A DNA stretch of 64,000 nt from Cryptomeria japonica (GCF_030272615.1 NC_081409.1:472806573-472870572); one strand, 5' to 3'. Shown: positions 46,061 to 58,804, numbered from the stretch's first letter. Notes: generated by a model not told the origin, from the sequence alone. Made by a program: numbers and translations.

Positions 46061-47730
46061 ACATCAAGAAATTTAAATCTTCACTCAAACCAAGTTGCTA
46101 ATGGAACTTGAGCTGACATTGATATACATTGCCACAAATTTAAGACCATTTTTGCCATAAATTTAATGCACGGGCATGAGCCAGGTCACGCCCCAAAGTG
46201 GGTCCGACTAAAAAAAAAATCATTTTCATGCAACTGACCGTTGAAAACACCTCAGGAACCTTGAGCATACCTCTAGAATCTATCGACACCATTTTCTGAT
46301 CATTAAACTGATTTTTGCAACTTTCAGGCGCTTGCGCCACATTTTCGCATTTAAACCCAAAGATGCAATTTTAAAACTAGTCAAAACACCTTTCTGGACT
46401 TCGCAAATTGACAGACATACTGCTTGATATATAAGTATTCACTTTTCCAAACCGTTTCTCAAGACAAATCTCGGGTGAAGAAATATTAGCGATCAAAGAT
46501 GACCAAATGGCTCTGTTAGCACTATGAACCTGATAAAATCAATGCGCAGAGACCACTAAAATGTCTTTACTAAAATATCAAATGATCTCCCTAGACCCCC
46601 AAATCTGGGGCATAGGTACCTTGAAGTAAAAAGAAGACCTTGGAATGCTCAGTTTGACTAGAAAGCTGATAGGGTGCAAATTGTGAGCTCATGAAAATAG
46701 CCACTTAAAATGATGTAGCAATGAAAGTGCAGAAAACTCAATGAAGTGGATCAAGAAATCATCTTGGAAAACTGATCAAATGGATTGACATGGGTTTCAA
46801 ACTAGAAACATAGATTTTATTTCATACATGCAATACCCTGGAATAAACATTCTGACATAACACTCAACTAGGCATTTTTTACGCATGTGCAAAGTGGTGC
46901 TCTGACTAGCTGCTAAAACAGGGACTTATGCAAACAACACAAATTGCAAACGGATTGAGCTTACCAAACTGAGCAAATAGATTCATAGGGACTTGAAATT
47001 TGGCACGTGGACTCACCTATATGCATATAATTCAATTCACTTTGAATTTTAACATGACAATCAACTGGGCAAAATTTATAGGTGCTCAAAGTAGGTCATT
47101 TAATAAAAATTGCATTTGCACCTATGATGGACTTTCAGCTCACCCCTTGAAATGGGTACTTGATCAATTGATCCAAAATGAAATCTGAAAGTTGCAAAAC
47201 ACTTCATAGGCCAAATGAAAGGTACAAGACAAATTTCCCAAGCCTTACCCATTGCTAATCAACTAGCTCCATTTTACCTTTCTTCAAACTAGGCCATCTG
47301 AATGAGATTAGGTGGTCATTTGAAAGTGCAATAGCAAAAATTTTGAAATGGGCCTCTCAAATCGACTCAAAATTTATGAGTCCCAACATATTTCTCTCAG
47401 ATTTTAGTGTTTATGTGTTTCTTCTATGTTTGAAGATGCTTGTAAACTCAGGGTAGAATGTGTAGTTTATTTCTGATAATGTAAATTGTGATAAATTTGA
47501 GTCAAACCCTTCTTGCATCCTATGGAGTGTGATTTCTTGTTGACTGCTGATAATTCTAAAATTCATGGCTTGATCTTTTGATCTATGTGTTGATAATTAT
47601 AACTTGTTTTGTTGTTCGTTGTTATCCCTACATTGCGAGTTATTCATATTTTGCATTACCCATGTTTGAAGGGTTCCAAATCGTATTACTGTCACCCCCT
47701 TAATCTTTTTGTTGTTGCTGTAATTATTTT
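46061..47730. other. Unclassified repeat, no gene
   Basis: About 1.7 kb of low-copy-looking AT-rich DNA. ORFs of 60-odd codons only, no domains. One GC-richer patch is at 46165-46215. It may be the diverged LTR of an unrecognised element. Confidence 0.4.
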
Positions 47731-48050
47731 TGCCCACATTGTGGGTTGGGTGCTATGACACCACCCACGATATGGGGGATGCTATGGCATCCACCATATC
47801 ATGGTGGATGCCTGCACCCCCATGACTTGGTGTTTTCGTGGTAACACCATGGGGTGGAGGTTCTTAGCACCTCCAACCACATGGTGGTGTCACAACACCA
47901 CCAATATCATGGTGGTACAACAACACCACCCATAATATGGTGTGTGCACAACACCACCAACATCGTGGTGGTGCAGTAGCACCACCCACAACATGGTGTG
48001 TGCACAACACCACCAATATCGTGGTGGATGTTGCTGCACAACACCCCCAT
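47731..48050. repeat. Tandem array of GGTG...CACC hairpins with changing arms
   Basis: Nine or ten units of about 33-36 bp. Stems include GGATGCTATGGCATCC (47777-47792), GGTGTTTTCGTGGTAACACC (about 47828), GGAGGTTCTTAGCACCTCC (about 47856), GGTGGTGTCACAACACCACC (about 47883) and GGTGGTGCAGTAGCACCACC (about 47966). Between them is a second, shorter palindrome of the form CCACCATATCATGGTGG. Arms differ from unit to unit while staying complementary. Confidence 0.85.
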
Positions 48051-49442
48051 ATTTAACAATTCAAACCTACAAATGTTGATTTCCCTACTAGAAATAAATT
48101 TTCCCATCTTGCAGATGCATGTGGTGCTATTTCATTCACCCAATCTGCATTAATAATTACAAAATTTAGTTTTAGTCTACTATTTGCGTATGAATTTGTT
48201 AATGATCCATTCATTTGTGCTTTAGTTGCCCAATTCGATGGTTGGGCAGCGATATAGTGTTTAAGAATATGTGATTTTCTCAGATTATTGTTGAAATTCG
48301 AATTGTTTCTCCCTCTCAAATTGCTTGAGTATGTTATGGTTTAATATATGTATTTATGTAATCAACGATAGTTATTTGATTGGTTGTAAGAGTCAAGTAA
48401 TGTTCAGCCAAGGAGTATATATGTGTTTATTTGTGAAGCTTATCTGTGATTTGGGGAGAGCCCATGAGTGATAGCATGGGATAAGCATGACATGTTTGTT
48501 GCCCCAACTTGTTTTGTTGTTCTTCATCATAGTAGTCAATTGTATTGTGTCTTGATGTGTTTGGTTTCCAAAGGCTGCTTGTTGAATTGTATTTTAAATG
48601 AGATTTAATTCAATTTGATGCCATGGTTGTTTGTGAGTTCTTTTTGGTTATTTTGACATCCCCTCATGATGATTTTTCCATGAGGATGACTTGCTTATGC
48701 TACTGATTTTATAACAAGAAGTGTGAAGAACTTGTGGGGTTGTCTTTTACTTGATTGCAACAATGTTACAACTTGGGTTATGCTTCTGTTGGTCAAGAGG
48801 CTAGTCTCATTTCTTATATGTTGATGTTTGGTCATTTTGAGCATGTGTCTATGAATGGTTTGGCATAGTTTGATGTTTTGTTTCAGATTTACTTATTTGT
48901 TTAAGAGGCAGTTTTATTGTTTCTTATGGGTCCATGTAAGGGGAATGGGCTCTTTTATGACATCTGAGGGTCACAAGAGATGGACTATCATGAGGTTCCT
49001 TGTAAGGATGCATGAAGTCTAGACCTCATGGGCATAAGGGAGTTTACTATATTTTAATCAAGTGATAACTAATTAATGAATGGGTATGGGTAGTTAGACA
49101 ATTAGCAAGATAACAAATTGAAGCCAATCTCCCTTGGTCTCTCATAGGTTGATATGGCTCCGCATGCCCATAGGCGAGTGCCTTGTTCTTGGTTTGGCAT
49201 GTGATGACACTCCCTTGTACATGTGTTCCCCTTATGTTTCACTTTTGCATCTTTGCATTAATGTTGTTTCGGCCTTTGGAATTTTCTTGATCATTGTTCG
49301 CATTGGTGTGTGTTTGTGTGTGTGAAAGTCTATTGGTGATAGTCCTTTTGGTTAAAAGCATCAACCTAGGTTTAGTGTATGATTTGGGACCTAGCGACAT
49401 CTCTTAGCTCAAGGGTGGTTCCTTGTAGGTTCCAAATTGGTC
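48051..49442. other. Unclassified repeat, no gene
   Basis: T-rich sequence with short chance ORFs; no LTR ends, primer sites or protein matches seen. Confidence 0.4.
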
Positions 49443-49565
49443 GTGTTGGTTCCCCAAATGGGGTTTACACTGTAAGAGGCAAAAACCAAGTTGATTCTTT
49501 AAATTTCTATGGAGAAGCCAACTCCAACTATTAAAATCCTCAAGAACTTGGACCAATTGACAAGG
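49443..49565 (-). repeat. Partial duplicate of the family E 3' end
   Basis: Repeats the terminal part of the block at 49899-50025 (TGTTGGTTCCCCAAATGGGG, GTTTACACTGTAAGAGGC). The 330 bp between the two copies has no recognised feature. Confidence 0.7.
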
Positions 49566-49898
49566 ATTCAGACAAATCCTTCTATATCCATAATACATAT
49601 GAACCATTACATCACAAACCAAGAGATTAAATCTATAGAATGCCTAAGTCTAGTGTATAATCATGGATACACTACATGTTGCTATTACATAATCAATATG
49701 ATTCTAAGATTGCTCAATCTTCAAATGGTTCCTACACTATTACACAACAAGTACATCTCATATGACATGAAGTTTGATATATAAATCTACTCCATAGAAT
49801 CCATATCCATCATGAAGAAAGATCCAAGTCCACCTACAAGAAGTACAACAACAAGGAGGGAAAAACCCCAATGGTAAAATAGCTCCAATCACCAGACC

Positions 49899-51000
49899 TG
49901 TTAGCTCCCTAAATGGGGTTTACACTGCAAGAGGCAAAAACCAAGTTGATTCTTCAAATTTCTATGGAGAAGCCAACTCTAGCTATTAAAATCCTCAAGA
50001 ACTTGGACCAACTAACAAGGATTCAAACAAATCATTCTACACTTTGGGCTCTGCAAAACCCAGGAGGGTGATCCCTTAGTGAATTTTATGATCTCTACAC
50101 CAAACTCAAAATTTCACTAAAACAAAGCGTATATTCTCATATACAAGCTCAAAAATAGGGATAATGCTCAAGGATGGCAAATCCTTCAGTGATCCTCAAC
50201 CTAATTAGAGCATGAGATGGGTAGAACACACAATAACATACAAAAATTGAAATGTATTCTAATAATCAATAATTTGTAACAAATATAGATAAATGGAGCA
50301 TAAGATTGACTATAAATACTTAAAACAAGCTAGGATCAATGCCTTATTCCATTGGGTGCTTGAATTCATAAGATATGAAATTATTTATAATAGAATTATA
50401 TCTAGTAGCATTCAGATCTAAGAAAGTATTGCCTTACAATATTTCATATCTCGAAATCCCAACCTAGACTAATTATCAAATCCCTTAACAAGCCCTACCA
50501 CTTTGCAATCTTGTTTTGACATTTAATTGATCCCTTGGATCAAAGCAGAAACAAAAATCATATACATCACAACAATGCACTGAATGAAAGAAACCCTTGA
50601 TTTACTTCATTTAAAAGATGATAGAATTGTATAGTGGAGAGAAATAGATCAAAATTATATTTTTATTGAATAAATTTTCTATTTCTATGATAAAACAATT
50701 TACGTCTGACTCCTTCAAGAACTTGCAAAAAGTAAGACATGAGACTCATTCTATATTTCTCTGTAAAAGGACTTTACACTTTGTTCATTCCACCTTAAAC
50801 CTGCTACCAGAACTAGAAAAGGAACCCCAAAGGAACCAGAATTTGGAACTTTGTGTCATGGCCTTGAATTCCCTTTTATACAAACTAGGGAGAAAAACAA
50901 GCTATAGGCTAGAGGAGACACCTATCATCAGAATGATCAAGTAGACCTAATTTTGTTACAAAATATTTCATAGTTTCTCAAAATATCCTAACTGCTTGCA
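49899..51000 (-). repeat. Family E 3' block, inverted second copy
   Basis: Minus-strand counterpart of 13250-14379: starts TGCAAGCAG at 51000, contains TATAAAAGGGAATTC near 50878 and ATTCCATTGGGTGC near 50349, and ends GGGAGCTAACA at 49899. Similar length (1.10 kb). Flanking 5-mers do not match, so it is not an obvious solo LTR. Confidence 0.65.
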
Positions 51001-52440
51001 AATATTCTTTATGCTCTTTACAATCCTTATTGTTGTGTCGAAGAAAATTTAATATGGGCTCACAAAATACTGGATTCATTTCTCGAGGATATAACCACTG
51101 CAAGATTCCAAAATTGCCTATCAAATGCCTTAACATTTTACACGCACCAAAAAACCCTAGTACCGTGCTTCGAAGGCCTGTTTTAATATTTTCTGATTTT
51201 CAAAAAATCTCTGCCCTTAATTGAAAACCTTAGGTAATTAGAAAAGAGAAAAAAATACTCTTTTACCACCCCTCTATTAGCATACCATACCTTGTCTACC
51301 ATTACCTGCTCGCGTGAATTCATTTTGAAATGAATTTTGAATCTCAGTCGTCGATCTTCCTCCATGTTGGTGCATTGCACGATCCATACTGGTCAATTTG
51401 ACATTGACCATCAAACATGGAAAGTGGACTCGTCAAAGGTATGACGTGACACCTCCAACTCACCACCACCTCACCTACTGTCTCACCACCGTCAGCTACC
51501 CCGACCCGCCTTGGACACATGGCATCATCTCATGATGTCACAGTCCTTAAACTTTGTTCATCTTCCTTCATGGGGTTGCGAGGTCTGTTAGATCTGTTTG
51601 AGCTTTATCTCGCTACCATTATGACTTCCTTCTTAAGCCCCTTAACATTCGAGCAACTTTTTTGCAGAAATTAAAACATCTCCATCCATTCAAGAACGTG
51701 CAAATTTATGAGCCTTTAGTAACTCGAACTTTAACTGAAAGTGATCGGTAACCTCAAACATTTGAAAGGTCAAACCATCGGCTCACCCTTCTTCCTGAGG
51801 ATATGTGGCATCATCTCATGATGTCATGGTCCTTATCTTCCTTGCACCTACGACCGTGGGGGAGTGGGGGCTGTAGGATCTGCTCGCGATTTAACTACCA
51901 GCCAAAATTTTTAAACTTAAGACTTAGGAAAAACATTAAGGCATTGGTATAAATATTAAAGGGGGCCTGCTAGACGATAAGGAGATATTAAAGCATGGAC
52001 ATAGGAAAAAATAAGGGGCCGACATTTAATAACTTTTAGCCTACAAAACACAAGGCCTTCCAATGAACTTAGACCCTCAACTTTAATGAAAAAGGTAATG
52101 CAAAAATAGAATAGTCTTAGGGTTTAAATAAAAGAGTTAAACAAAACACATAAACCATAAAACCTAAACCCTAAACCCTATGACACAGAGCAAGATTAAT
52201 TCAAAATGACCAAAATTTTAACAAAGGCATGAAGAATTTTTGTGCAATAATTTTCAGGACTATCAGTGGCTCTGGTTGGAGATGATCATTACTCAAGGAT
52301 GATATGAGAATCCAGAATCTTTGGTGGAGCAGACCATTGCAACGCATACCGAAAGGAAGTTACCTAGATAGGGCAACTCAAACAAAATGAAAACTACACC
52401 ACTTATGTACAAGACCTAAACTAACGCTCATGGAAAAGAG
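51001..52440 (-). repeat. Family E 5' block, inverted, directly abutting the 3' block
   Basis: 51517-51832 repeats, inverted and with the same spacing of about 283 bp, the palindromic pair seen at 8607-8922. On the minus strand one reads GACATCATGAGATGATGCCA. The large ORF is absent between the blocks. 51880-52440 has no gene; CCCTAAACCCTA near 52168 is a short telomere-like word. Confidence 0.5.
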
Positions 52441-52818
52441 CTACTTTAAGAAAACTAGGGCTTTAAGAACTATCCATGAACAAGAAATTCAAGAGTATCA
52501 TTATAACTATTCCATTTGGGCATAGACTCAAAAGATTTACTCTACCCCAAGATGCTTGTGGCTTGAAGGTCAAACCACGTGTGATGGCCCAAGGACATGT
52601 AAAAATGTCAAGCAATTCTTTCCTCTATCATAAACATAGTTTTCCTTTGATTGCACTGAAACCAATATGATAACATAGTTGGATTGTCATTGATCAAACA
52701 TGCTGGCATTTTTCATCCAACTACCCCACTTAAAATTATCATTGCACTCATCGTTGAACCTTTGAAACTTGTGCAATGATTGAAAATATTGATCATTGTG
52801 TGACATATATGTGTTGTG

Positions 52819-54738
52819 CTAAACACAACATATATCTTGACTAAAACCAATGTCACACTTTGTAAAAACATCACTCAACTGAGAAAACAAAAACTCGTGA
52901 TCTGGCACACAACTGAGAATATTAGTTTCATTCAAATCATTAGTTTTCTCATCAAATGAGGAACTCTTAAAAGAATCCATCCTCCCACTACCTACAATAA
53001 GAAAATTTTTATCAAGAGAAGGAAAAGGATCACAACTGATCCTCTCATGCAACTGTAAATCATCAAGATGAAAAAAGATTTCAGCCTCTGGCTCTAAGTC
53101 CCATTTGATATCATTCATAACAGTAACATGGGTGCAAGATGGAATATCACATCCTCCCTGCCTATCACCACTTTGATCATAGCCAACAATATCCACTACC
53201 CCTTCATGTACAACATCATTCTCACAAAGAGTGCCATTATTAGCATCCATACACATGTTTCTAAAAGAAAACAAATGAATTTATATCAGCATGTAAACCC
53301 TCATTATCAGCACATATGTCAAAGTTGAAATCAAAGAATCCCATGCATTCAATCTCTTTTTCCTCTTGCATATCAGCTAGTTCCATCATGGGAAATATAT
53401 TGACAATAGATGCATTACTTAATGCATCATAAGAGATAACCTCACTGTCAGAAACCAAATCAGCAGGGTGCATAAGTTCATCACTCTTTCCATGTGCATA
53501 TCTCAAGTACTCTGTTGCTAGAAAGTATAAGATTCCTTCAATATTGATAGAACATGTGTCATCTTTCTCACTAACATATCCCATACTGCTGCCTTCCTCA
53601 ACTGAAAACCCACTGGATTCAAGAGAGCATGTGTTTATCATGTTATGGGAGATTGCATCTCCAACAACCTTCTCAAAATCATAATCATCATCCAGAAAAT
53701 AATGTTGACCTTGTAGATGTTTATTTCCATCCTCATTTAGGCTAGCATGGCATTCATTTTTAGGTTTATTCTCTTCAACCATTTGTTGCTCACACACCTT
53801 GTCTTTTTCATGCCGATCATGTGACTGATCTTCAACAACATAGGGATCATCATTATTAATGTGTGCAATGTCGTCAAACTCTTGCTCAACCTTTTCATTA
53901 CCAACATGAAAACTTTCACCATCTAGCTACATCTAGATTTGACATCTTCAAATATATCAATCCATGGAACCATTTGATCTATATTACTCGGTTTTGTTCT
54001 CCTTGGCCAATGAACAATATCAGGTTCATAGACTTGCAAAACTAAGTCTACCAACTTAGAATATTGAAGCATAAAACTCATAGGAATACTTTGTAATGCC
54101 TTCAACAATTTGGACAACAATGCATAAGGGTGCTCACCCACTTGTGTTTTTATGTCTAGCTGAGCATTGACATACACCATTGGGTCATCCACATAGAAGC
54201 TTTGTTCTTGTGCTATTTGGGGCTCATAAAATTGCTCACACTACTGAAAAGTATAAGTTGGTACAATAGGGACACATATGCTTTGAGATGTGCATTCAAC
54301 ACTTGACACATAATGCTCCTGTGCACACATTGTATCCTCAAATGTTGGAAAACTCTAAGGACTAGGAGCCTGCTCATAACTTACTGTATCATAGTTGTAT
54401 CTCTCCAAAAACAACCTCCTAAAACAATCCCATGAAGACACACTTTGTGCTGCTAAACATTCATACTAGTCCTTTGCACCATCTTTCAATGATCTCACAA
54501 AGAACTTCATGACTATATCTTCATTGCAAAGTTGATAGTCTTCAACAAAATCACTGAATAACTTGACATGGTGGAGTGCTGACTTAGATTCTTGTGCATG
54601 AAACAAAGGCACCTTATCCTTAAACTGAATGGGGAAGGGATGTGGGTACCTTTCAATGTTGCTTAAATTCAAAGGTGTGTAATGTTTAGGGATGAAAAAC
54701 CTTCTTGACTAACCTTCCTTAAGTTGTTGATCACTCAT
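52819..54738 (-). pseudogene. Ty3/gypsy-type gag with a long acidic tail, decayed
   Basis: From ATG 54738 (MSDQQLKEG, then a stop) the frame holds the gag capsid motif: FKDKVPLFHAQ, HVKLFSDFVEDY, EDIVMKFFVRSLKDGA, then after a stop SVSSWDCFRRLFLERY. This is the retrotransposon gag family (Retrotrans_gag type), which forms the particle that packages element RNA. Further stops lie near 54464, 54353 and 54242. The frame shifts near 53925 and again near 53270. What follows is not protease or reverse transcriptase but about 350 residues rich in Asp/Glu, Ser and Cys (DDDYDFEKVV, MQEEKEIECMGFFDF), ending at 52819. No CCHC knuckle was seen. Probably a gag-only, non-autonomous gypsy derivative. Confidence 0.7.
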
Positions 54739-55050
54739 TATGCCTGGGACAACATAATGACCATACATCTTGCTTGTCTTTACAAGCTTCTCATTCAAAC
54801 TTCACAGTTACAAATCTCTTGATTCTATTTTTTAACAAGGACTTAAGTAAAAGCCATACATAAATAAGACTAAAATATTATACTTAAGACTTTTGAATGA
54901 ACCTATTACAAAGATTGCATACTTCTCCTAATATAAGCATATTACTGAAAAAATGAAACTAAGAAGTATGCGAATATAACAATGAACTCCTTCCCCTTTT
55001 ACTTAGTGTTCCAACACTGGATAGGGAACTCTTTTCTACAAATGAATTTT
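54739..55050 (-). other. Leader of the gag-only element, cut by the copia insertion
   Basis: AT-rich minus-strand leader with no ORF. It ends at the copia LTR, where ATTTT (55046-55050) should be one half of that element's target duplication. Confidence 0.5.
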
Positions 55051-56552
55051 TGATAGTTCTGATACTTAATGTTAAGTACAGATGCCAAGATAATAAGATG
55101 AGAGGGAGGGGTGAATCATACAGACTCAATCTTCCATAAAAAACAACAGATTCAACCTCAGTAAAATATACTTCAGCAATATAACCAAAAATGCTAAACA
55201 TGCAAACTCAAAAGCATATAAACATCATAACACTCATAACACCAGTTTTAACATGGAATCCCAAATAGGGAAAAACCACTATGGGATTTCAGACCCACTA
55301 AGAAATATACTCTTCTAGAGTATGCTCGGTTAAAAGAAAATCCAGTTAAAGATTACAAACACATTGCTAGATGTGACCCGGTTAAGGGATTTCCCTCAGA
55401 TCTGTTAGGATCTTCACCTTGTTAGAAGTGACCTTGTTAAAGGATTTCAAACACTCAATCAAAATGTCACCTTGCTAGAGGGTTTTACAAATAAGACTGT
55501 TAAGTCCACTCAGTTAAGAGATTTTCTATCACTTCACAAAATAACAGTAATAAAAATCTATCTGCAACTTCACATCTAAAATGCTAAAGCAGATTATTAT
55601 TTTCTCAATACAATAGGACTAATCTTGTCCATCTATTGGGCTCTATACTATGTTATTCAAACAAGTCTTCAAGCTTTAGTGCTTGGTAATCACTATGTAG
55701 CATCCCTTTGCATACACTTGCCCGCATGCATTGTTTATCAACAGTTCCTTATTTATAAACAATTTGCCAACCGCTTAATCTCCTTGATCACATTTTCCAT
55801 GATCAATCATAGCCATCAAATCTTCAAACTTTGACCAGGTTCAATGTATCCTTCAATCTGAAATTTTTTTACCCTGCCTTGGAACTTGCATAAATTTCTT
55901 GGAACTTGTGCTAGGGTATTGCGGTTCAATCTGAGCTGTAGATCTTCCTACCGATTTTCCTTTGCCATAGATTCTTTAACAAACTTCATTCATGACATAC
56001 CAATCATTTAATCATAGCTAGCTCATCAGCTTCCTTCATTAAATAATTCTTTTATTCATTCAATGCATTCTGTTACTACTCGGTTGCAATGCGGTAAATA
56101 CTAAACTTCACTCGGTAGACATACCGCCTTCATTAACTGATAGCGATAACCTTAGGGTATACTGACTAGGTTCTTTGCTCAGTAACATGGTATAGTATTA
56201 ACCTTACAATCAATAACATATGTATGATATCAAAACAATCTAAACATCATGATCTCATCATTGTCTAACTCAGTAATAGTTGCCCATTGAATAACTTATT
56301 TCTCCCCTTATTCATCATATTCTTTCTGTGTCTTTTACTGACATCTTTATACTCATCAAATCATACTTCTCAAGATATGGCAACATCATACTAAATTAGA
56401 AAATCAATTTCTTGACATCAATGACAAAATAATAATATTAAGAGAGTAAACATCCTTAATCAATTATATCCATAATCATCAACAATCTTCTCAATATCCT
56501 TATTGAAATGCCAACAATCTCTCCTTGTCTGTTATAATGCCAAATGCCAACA
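55051..56552 (-). repeat. 3' LTR of the minus-strand copia element
   Basis: 1,502 bp; minus-strand start TGTTGGCATTTGGCATT at 56552, end AGTATCAGAACTATCA at 55051. Closely related to the plus-strand LTR at 62210-63720 (same ends, same mini-hairpin row at 55320-55520, same poly-C box, here only CACCCCTCCCTCTC). It contains TTTGTCATTGATGTCAAG. Confidence 0.93.
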
Positions 56553-56715
56553 ATCTCCCCCTTTGGCATTGATGGAAAAACCAATTGATTTGACCTAATT
56601 GATTTGGATTGCTGTGAGATTCTGAAATGCTGAAATGCTCTCCCCCTGTCATCAGTCTTCTCCCCCATAAATTAGTATCCTCCTTTTTCTTCAGTCTTCT
56701 CCCCCTCTGACAACA
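56553..56715 (-). promoter_or_regulatory. Polypurine tracts of the copia element
   Basis: The LTR-proximal tract reads CCAAAGGGGGAGAT (minus strand). Three more purine runs (GGGGGAGAGC, TGGGGGAGAAG, GAGGGGGAGAAG) lie within 150 bp upstream, the first of the series preceded by CATCAATG. Confidence 0.85.
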
Positions 56716-56939
56716 ATACCAAAAAGAAAAGAACTAAAACATAATTTCTTCCTGTATGAAGTGATTTTTTGTTGTTGTGTGTCAACTTAGTCTCGGCCAG
56801 AGCATTTATGTCTTCAATTTCTATTCCCTATATTTGTTTCTTGCACACCTTTAGAAAACATCCTAAAGTGTGTAAATCAACATCAACTCCTAAAAGATAT
56901 TCTGTAGAGTCATCAAATTGATGCTTTCACCAAACTCGG

Positions 56940-58526
56940 TCAGTGAGTAGAAGATAGGGGTAGGACCCCTAACTTACTTTTGAGATACTCAAAAGTGTCC
57001 CTTGGCAGTTGCTTGGTGAAGATATCTGCTATTTGTTCCTTTGTGCTAACATATTCGAACACCACCTTCTTCTCTTGAGCTTCTTGTCTAAGATAATGAT
57101 ATTTGATAGAGATGTGCTTTGTCTTAGAGTGCATAACAGGATTCTTTGAAATGTTAATGACACTAGTATTGTCACAGAATATAGTTACTGGCTCGGTAAC
57201 TTTATCATTTATACCTTCCAACAGTTGTTTGATCCATGCTATGTTGGTACAATTAAATGCTACAACAACATATTCAGCTTCTGTTGTTAACTGTGAAACA
57301 CATCCTTGTTTCTTGCTAAGCCAACTCATTAGTCTTTCTCCTAAAAAGAAAGCTCCTCCACTTGTGTTTTTCCTATCATCAATGTTGCCTTCCCAATCAG
57401 CATCAGTATAAACTTTTAAATCAAAGTCATTTCCTTTCTGATATACTAAGCCATAATCCTCAATGCCTTTCAAGTATCTGAAAATTCTCTTGATTGTTGT
57501 CATGTGTGTTTCCTTAGGATCTACAGAGAATATTGCAACTATACCTACTGCATGTGCTATGTCTGGCCTATTGTGAATGACATATTGAAACTTTCCAATC
57601 ATGGATCGGTAAAGTGTCTCATCAACAGATGTAGATTCATCATTCTTTGATAGTTTACAGTTGGTAGTCATAGGAGTACTTACTGGTTTTGAATCCTCCA
57701 TTCCAAATTTCTTCAAGATTTCCTTTATGTACTTGGATTGAGTAATGAAAATCTCATCTTTCATTTGCAGTATCTGTAAACCTATAAAATACTTTATCTC
57801 ACTGATTAATGACATCTCAAATTCTTTGCTCATTTCATTTCCAAATTTCTTACATAGAGAGTCATTTCCACAAAAGATAATATCATCAACAAATATGGCT
57901 AAGATCAGTATTCCATTTTCATCACTCTTCATGTACATGTTACTATTTTCACTTGTTCTTATAAAACCAATCTTGATTAGATAAGAATGCAATCTTTCAT
58001 ACCATGCTGTAGGTGCTTGTTTCAAACCATATAAAGCTTTGTTCAATTTACATACCTGATCTTTATTCTTGTCTTCAACAAATCCTTCAAGTTGTTAAAT
58101 AAAAACTTCTTCTTCTAATATACCATTCAGAAATGCAGATTTGACATCCATTTGATATACCTTGAAATTATTGTAAGCAGCATATGCCAACAATGTTCTT
58201 ACTCCTTCAAGTCTTTCCATAGGTGCAAAAGTCTCACCATAATCAATTCCTTCTTCTTGGGCATAACTTTTGCAAACTAGTCTTGCTTTATTTCGAATGA
58301 CCTCACCTTTTTCATTTAGCTTGTTTTTGAAGATCCACTTTGTATCGATTACATTTTTGTCCTTCGGTCTTGGGACCAGTGTCCATGTGTCATTCTTCTT
58401 GATTTGATCAATCTCTTCTGTCATAGCATTTATCCAATCTTCACTGTTAAATGCCTCTTTCACTATTATCGGTTCAAATTCAGATATCAGACAAGTGTTT
58501 TGTCTCAGTTTGTTCCTTGTCATCAC
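56940..58526 (-). pseudogene. Copia reverse transcriptase and RNase H
   Basis: A single frame of about 528 codons with one in-frame stop (TAA, near 58094-58096). The N-terminal half holds WINAMTEEIDQIKKNDTW, VIDTKWIFKNK, GIDYGETFAPM and VYQMDVKSAFLNG. The second half has LNKALYGLKQAP, the catalytic FVDD box, then RNase H with TDADWEG, TTEAEY, CDNTS and ADIFTKQLP, so the catalytic acidic residues of both enzymes remain. It ends in the usual short C-terminal tail (LKSKLGV). It copies element RNA into DNA in cytoplasmic particles. The stop, and damage in neighbouring domains, should block production. Confidence 0.93.
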
Positions 58527-58804
58527 TGGATCATCCTTATCTCCTATAATCTGACTTGATGCATGATTTCTTCTGACATACTTGGCTAATACAGGCTCCG
58601 TAGGCTCTGTATGATCTTCTTCATCACTCGGTAACTAAATATTCTCTTCATTTCCTTCTGCAGTTTTCTCGGTAGGACTTGTCGGTTGAACATAGACAAA
58701 TTCATCATAATCTTCTGGTTCTTTGGAATTTCCTTCATCATTTTTTTCTGCAAATTCATCAATTTTCACATTTTCACTTTCTACTATTTTGTTAGATGAT
58801 TTGA
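58527..58804 (-). pseudogene. Variable linker between integrase and reverse transcriptase
   Basis: Minus-strand frame with acidic Ser/Glu-rich residues and PVMTRNK just before the reverse transcriptase. This stretch is variable in copia polyproteins; no catalytic motif. Confidence 0.6.

Noticed and set aside
47731-48050. CRISPR-like regularly spaced repeat
   Set aside because: The repeated words are variable palindromes with no constant repeat and unique spacers, and the sequence is plainly a plant genome.
52160-52185. Interstitial telomere
   Set aside because: Only about two CCCTAAA units; the same word occurs by chance in an LTR near 60206.
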